Positions 62,503-64,000 of a stretch of DNA of 64,000 nucleotides are shown here, piece after piece. The position numbers and the translations under genes are program-made. Source of the DNA: CADCTM01 sp049671305 (GTDB lineage Bacteria > Cyanobacteriota > Cyanobacteriia > Cyanobacteriales > Coleofasciculaceae); NCBI GenBank assembly GCA_049671305.1, contig JBATUR010000052.1, forward strand, positions 22,932-86,931. The letters are read 5' to 3'. The notes beneath the pieces are model-generated. The model ran no database searches, was not told where the DNA came from, and saw only the letters and a program-made list of their open reading frames with translations. Numbering within the stretch: the first letter of the stretch is position 1; each line of letters begins with the position of its first letter.

Positions 62503-62904
62503 ATGTTCAAAAAAGCACACATACTATCATTACTGATTTTAGGTATATTTCCCACAGCATCTTTAAGAGCTGAAGTTTTTCAACCGATGCGAGGATGTTA
62601 CTTTAGAGAGAAAAAGTCAGGCAATATTCTTAATGATGCAAAATGTAAAGTAGACCTTTCATCTCAATACATTTTGAGAGATTCTAGCGCCAGGACAGCA
62701 ATACCCAAAAATCTTACTATTCTTTGGTCTGATGGAGTAAAAACTTCTATAAACATCACATCGATTGAAGCTATGGGTAATGTAGGAAGATATTACAAAG
62801 GTGAAGCTATTATTGATGGTGAACCTGCTCTCTTAACTGTCTTCAATGATGGTGGGTATGGGTTTGAGGTTAAAGCAACAGGAAATAGAATATCTTTTCG
62901 TTAG
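62503..62904 (+). CDS. secreted small protein, unknown
   Basis: The 133-residue protein begins with a signal peptide (LSLLILGIFPTASLRAE, cut near Ala23). The mature part has GCYFREKKSGNILNDAKCKV with two cysteines and a beta-rich body (TILWSDGVKTSINITSIE, YYKGEAIIDGEPALLTVF). No family is recognised. It stands between aroH and crtR. Confidence 0.6.
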   Translation: MFKKAHILSLLILGIFPTASLRAEVFQPMRGCYFREKKSGNILNDAKCKVDLSSQYILRDSSARTAIPKNLTILWSDGVKTSINITSIEAMGNVGRYYKGEAIIDGEPALLTVFNDGGYGFEVKATGNRISFR

Positions 62905-62917
62905 GTCATTCAAGATA

Positions 62918-62950
62918 AGATACCCGACTTCTCTTAGAAGTCAGGTATCT
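62918..62950. terminator. hairpin between convergent genes, CCCGACTT family
   Basis: AGATACCCGACTTCT at 62918-62932 pairs with AGAAGTCAGGTATCT at 62936-62950, with one mismatch and a 3-base loop. It lies between the secreted protein gene (plus) and crtR (minus), whose stop is 10 bases away. It probably acts as a two-way terminator; the plus-strand downstream sequence (GCATAAAAAG) has only a weak A-run. Confidence 0.7.
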
Positions 62951-62960
62951 GCATAAAAAG

Positions 62961-63869
62961 CTACAACTTCACCTCTTCAACTTTCTGATCAGGGGATTTC
63001 CCATGAAAACGTATGCCGATAAATACGTCATACATGAAACTCCAAAAATTCTTAGGCTCCATCAAACCTAACTTTTGCTCACAACCTTTTTCATCTAATA
63101 AATGCTTGGTTGCATAATAAGCTGGCTGATATTTATACCAAGGAATAGAGGGCCACAAATGATGAATTAAATGGTAATTTTGCCCACCAATAAGGATGTT
63201 TAAAATGCGGTTAGGATATACTCTAGCATTTAACCACCTGTCCCGTGAAGCATGAGGACGATGGGGCAAATAGTCAAAAAATAACCCCAAAGCAAACCCA
63301 ACTACCGCCGTGGGAATAAACCAAAAATTGAGAACATATCCTAAAAAGTCATAAACACAAGAAAGATAAACAATACCAATTACTACTAAACGGCTTAAAA
63401 ACCATTCCAAAAGCTCATACTTGCGCCATAGTTGACGCTTAAAAAAGAAGACTTCGTGATACAAAAACCGCACACAAATCAACCAAAGTGGTCCACCGGT
63501 TGAGACATAATGATCTGGGTCATTTTCTGGATCATTAACATTAGCATGATGCTGCAAATGTACCCGCGTAAATACCGGAAAGGCAAACCCCAACATTAAG
63601 GCGCTGCCGTGTCCCATAACAGCATTGACAATTTTGTTCTTATGTGCTGCATTATGACAAGCATCATGAATTACCGTGCCAGCGATGTGGATAGCCAGCA
63701 CATTCAGACAAAAGCAACACCAATCATACCAATGCCAAAGCCAGTAACCGCAATTGGAGATGATCAGAATTGCGATCGCTACAATAAACATCAGTAGCGT
63801 TGGATTAAAATCACCTGGAGGTCCCAGGAATTCTCTGGGAACCGTTTGTGGCTTCTCGGTTGCCAGCAT
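62961..63869 (-). CDS. crtR: beta-carotene hydroxylase (fatty-acid-desaturase-like)
   Basis: CrtR adds hydroxyls to beta-carotene to make zeaxanthin and related xanthophylls in cyanobacterial membranes. From the ATG at 63869 the product is 302 residues, with four to five helices. The His boxes are HDACHNAAH, HLQHHANVND and NYHLIHHLWP, the last before SIPWYKYQP. The region GYVLNFWFIPTAVVGFALGL and FFDYLPHRPH fit CrtR. An upstream ATG at 63881 is also possible. Confidence 0.93.
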   Translation of the reverse strand: MLATEKPQTVPREFLGPPGDFNPTLLMFIVAIAILIISNCGYWLWHWYDWCCFCLNVLAIHIAGTVIHDACHNAAHKNKIVNAVMGHGSALMLGFAFPVFTRVHLQHHANVNDPENDPDHYVSTGGPLWLICVRFLYHEVFFFKRQLWRKYELLEWFLSRLVVIGIVYLSCVYDFLGYVLNFWFIPTAVVGFALGLFFDYLPHRPHASRDRWLNARVYPNRILNILIGGQNYHLIHHLWPSIPWYKYQPAYYATKHLLDEKGCEQKLGLMEPKNFWSFMYDVFIGIRFHGKSPDQKVEEVKL

Positions 63870-64000
63870 TGTCGTCCTCACTTTTTCACTAGTATCTTTG
63901 TGTAGTATAAGATACCTGAGCTGGATTATAAAGATTTATGAAGGCGAAAAGGTTTAATTGCTATCTAGTAAAGAGTTTAGCACCTGCCAGCATCACGGAG

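Noticed and set aside
1..64000. tRNA genes, rRNA genes and CRISPR arrays
   Set aside because: No TΨC-loop GTTCGAATC-type block, no rRNA core sequence and no regularly spaced direct repeats were seen.

Overview
The window is chromosomal DNA from a cyanobacterium. It carries psaE (photosystem I), ndhO (an NDH-1 subunit found only in oxygenic phototrophs), crtR, crtE, a Ycf23/DUF561 protein, a PedR-like LuxR regulator and several families known only from cyanobacteria. The palindrome GCGATCGC (HIP1) occurs about thirty times. I cannot name the species, and no heterocyst genes are visible. I found no rRNA, tRNA or CRISPR array, and no complete transposase gene. The only clear mobile element is a 136-bp non-autonomous element at 56591-56726, with terminal inverted repeats and an 8-bp target duplication.

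Layout. 1-1.1 kb: the right end of a probable phage-defence pair (AAA ATPase tail plus RloB) and a small coiled-coil protein. 1.2-8.3 kb: lnt, then folD-crtE and a DUF212 phosphatase-like protein on the minus strand, then an OB-like lipoprotein with a NUDIX hydrolase and a secreted GH10-like protein. 8.3-9.5 kb: an internally duplicated membrane protein, a decayed gene and an unknown small gene. 9.7-13.0 kb: a minus-strand block with ndhO, mutM and a psaE carrying a long extra tail, then DUF6391, a PD40 lipoprotein and the PedR-like regulator. 13.2-21.7 kb: sugar kinase, MlaE-type permease coupled to a MidA-type methyltransferase, a 59-residue zinc-ribbon protein, rlmN, lgt, cobM, a zf-TFIIB protein, a flavin reductase and a MIF-like protein. 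21.8-24.8 kb: a cytochrome b6 paralogue lacking one haem ligand, next to a PAS histidine-kinase-like protein lacking its phospho-acceptor histidine. 25-31 kb: mmsA, a DUF3140/DUF2945 pair and a small accessory patch (orphan antitoxin-like gene, two overlapping unknown genes, a surface-type protein, a Uma2 nuclease). 31-44 kb: a second EF-G, a 5-oxoprolinase-type fusion, bestrophin, a lipoprotein esterase, RNase D, a GH13 enzyme, an unknown polytopic protein and an M28 peptidase. 44.2-47.8 kb: a minus-strand run of accD, DUF2007-like, pilD, a small unknown and leuB. 48-54.5 kb: an ABC exporter pair, a sucC-sucD pair whose alpha subunit has lost the catalytic histidine, and an SDR. 54.8-64 kb: a membrane-anchored helical protein, the mobile element, fetB, a DegT-type aminotransferase, a cluster of palindromes, ycf23, a Ser/Thr kinase, sppA, aroH, a secreted unknown and crtR.

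Most of the window is ordinary housekeeping and photosynthesis-related chromosome. The points most worth a second look are proteins whose family is clear but whose key catalytic or cofactor residue is changed: the b6 paralogue (Glu81), the kinase-like PAS protein (Gln523) next to it, and SucD (Asn250). The extended PsaE and the non-autonomous element come next. All family assignments were made by eye from motifs; no database search was run.
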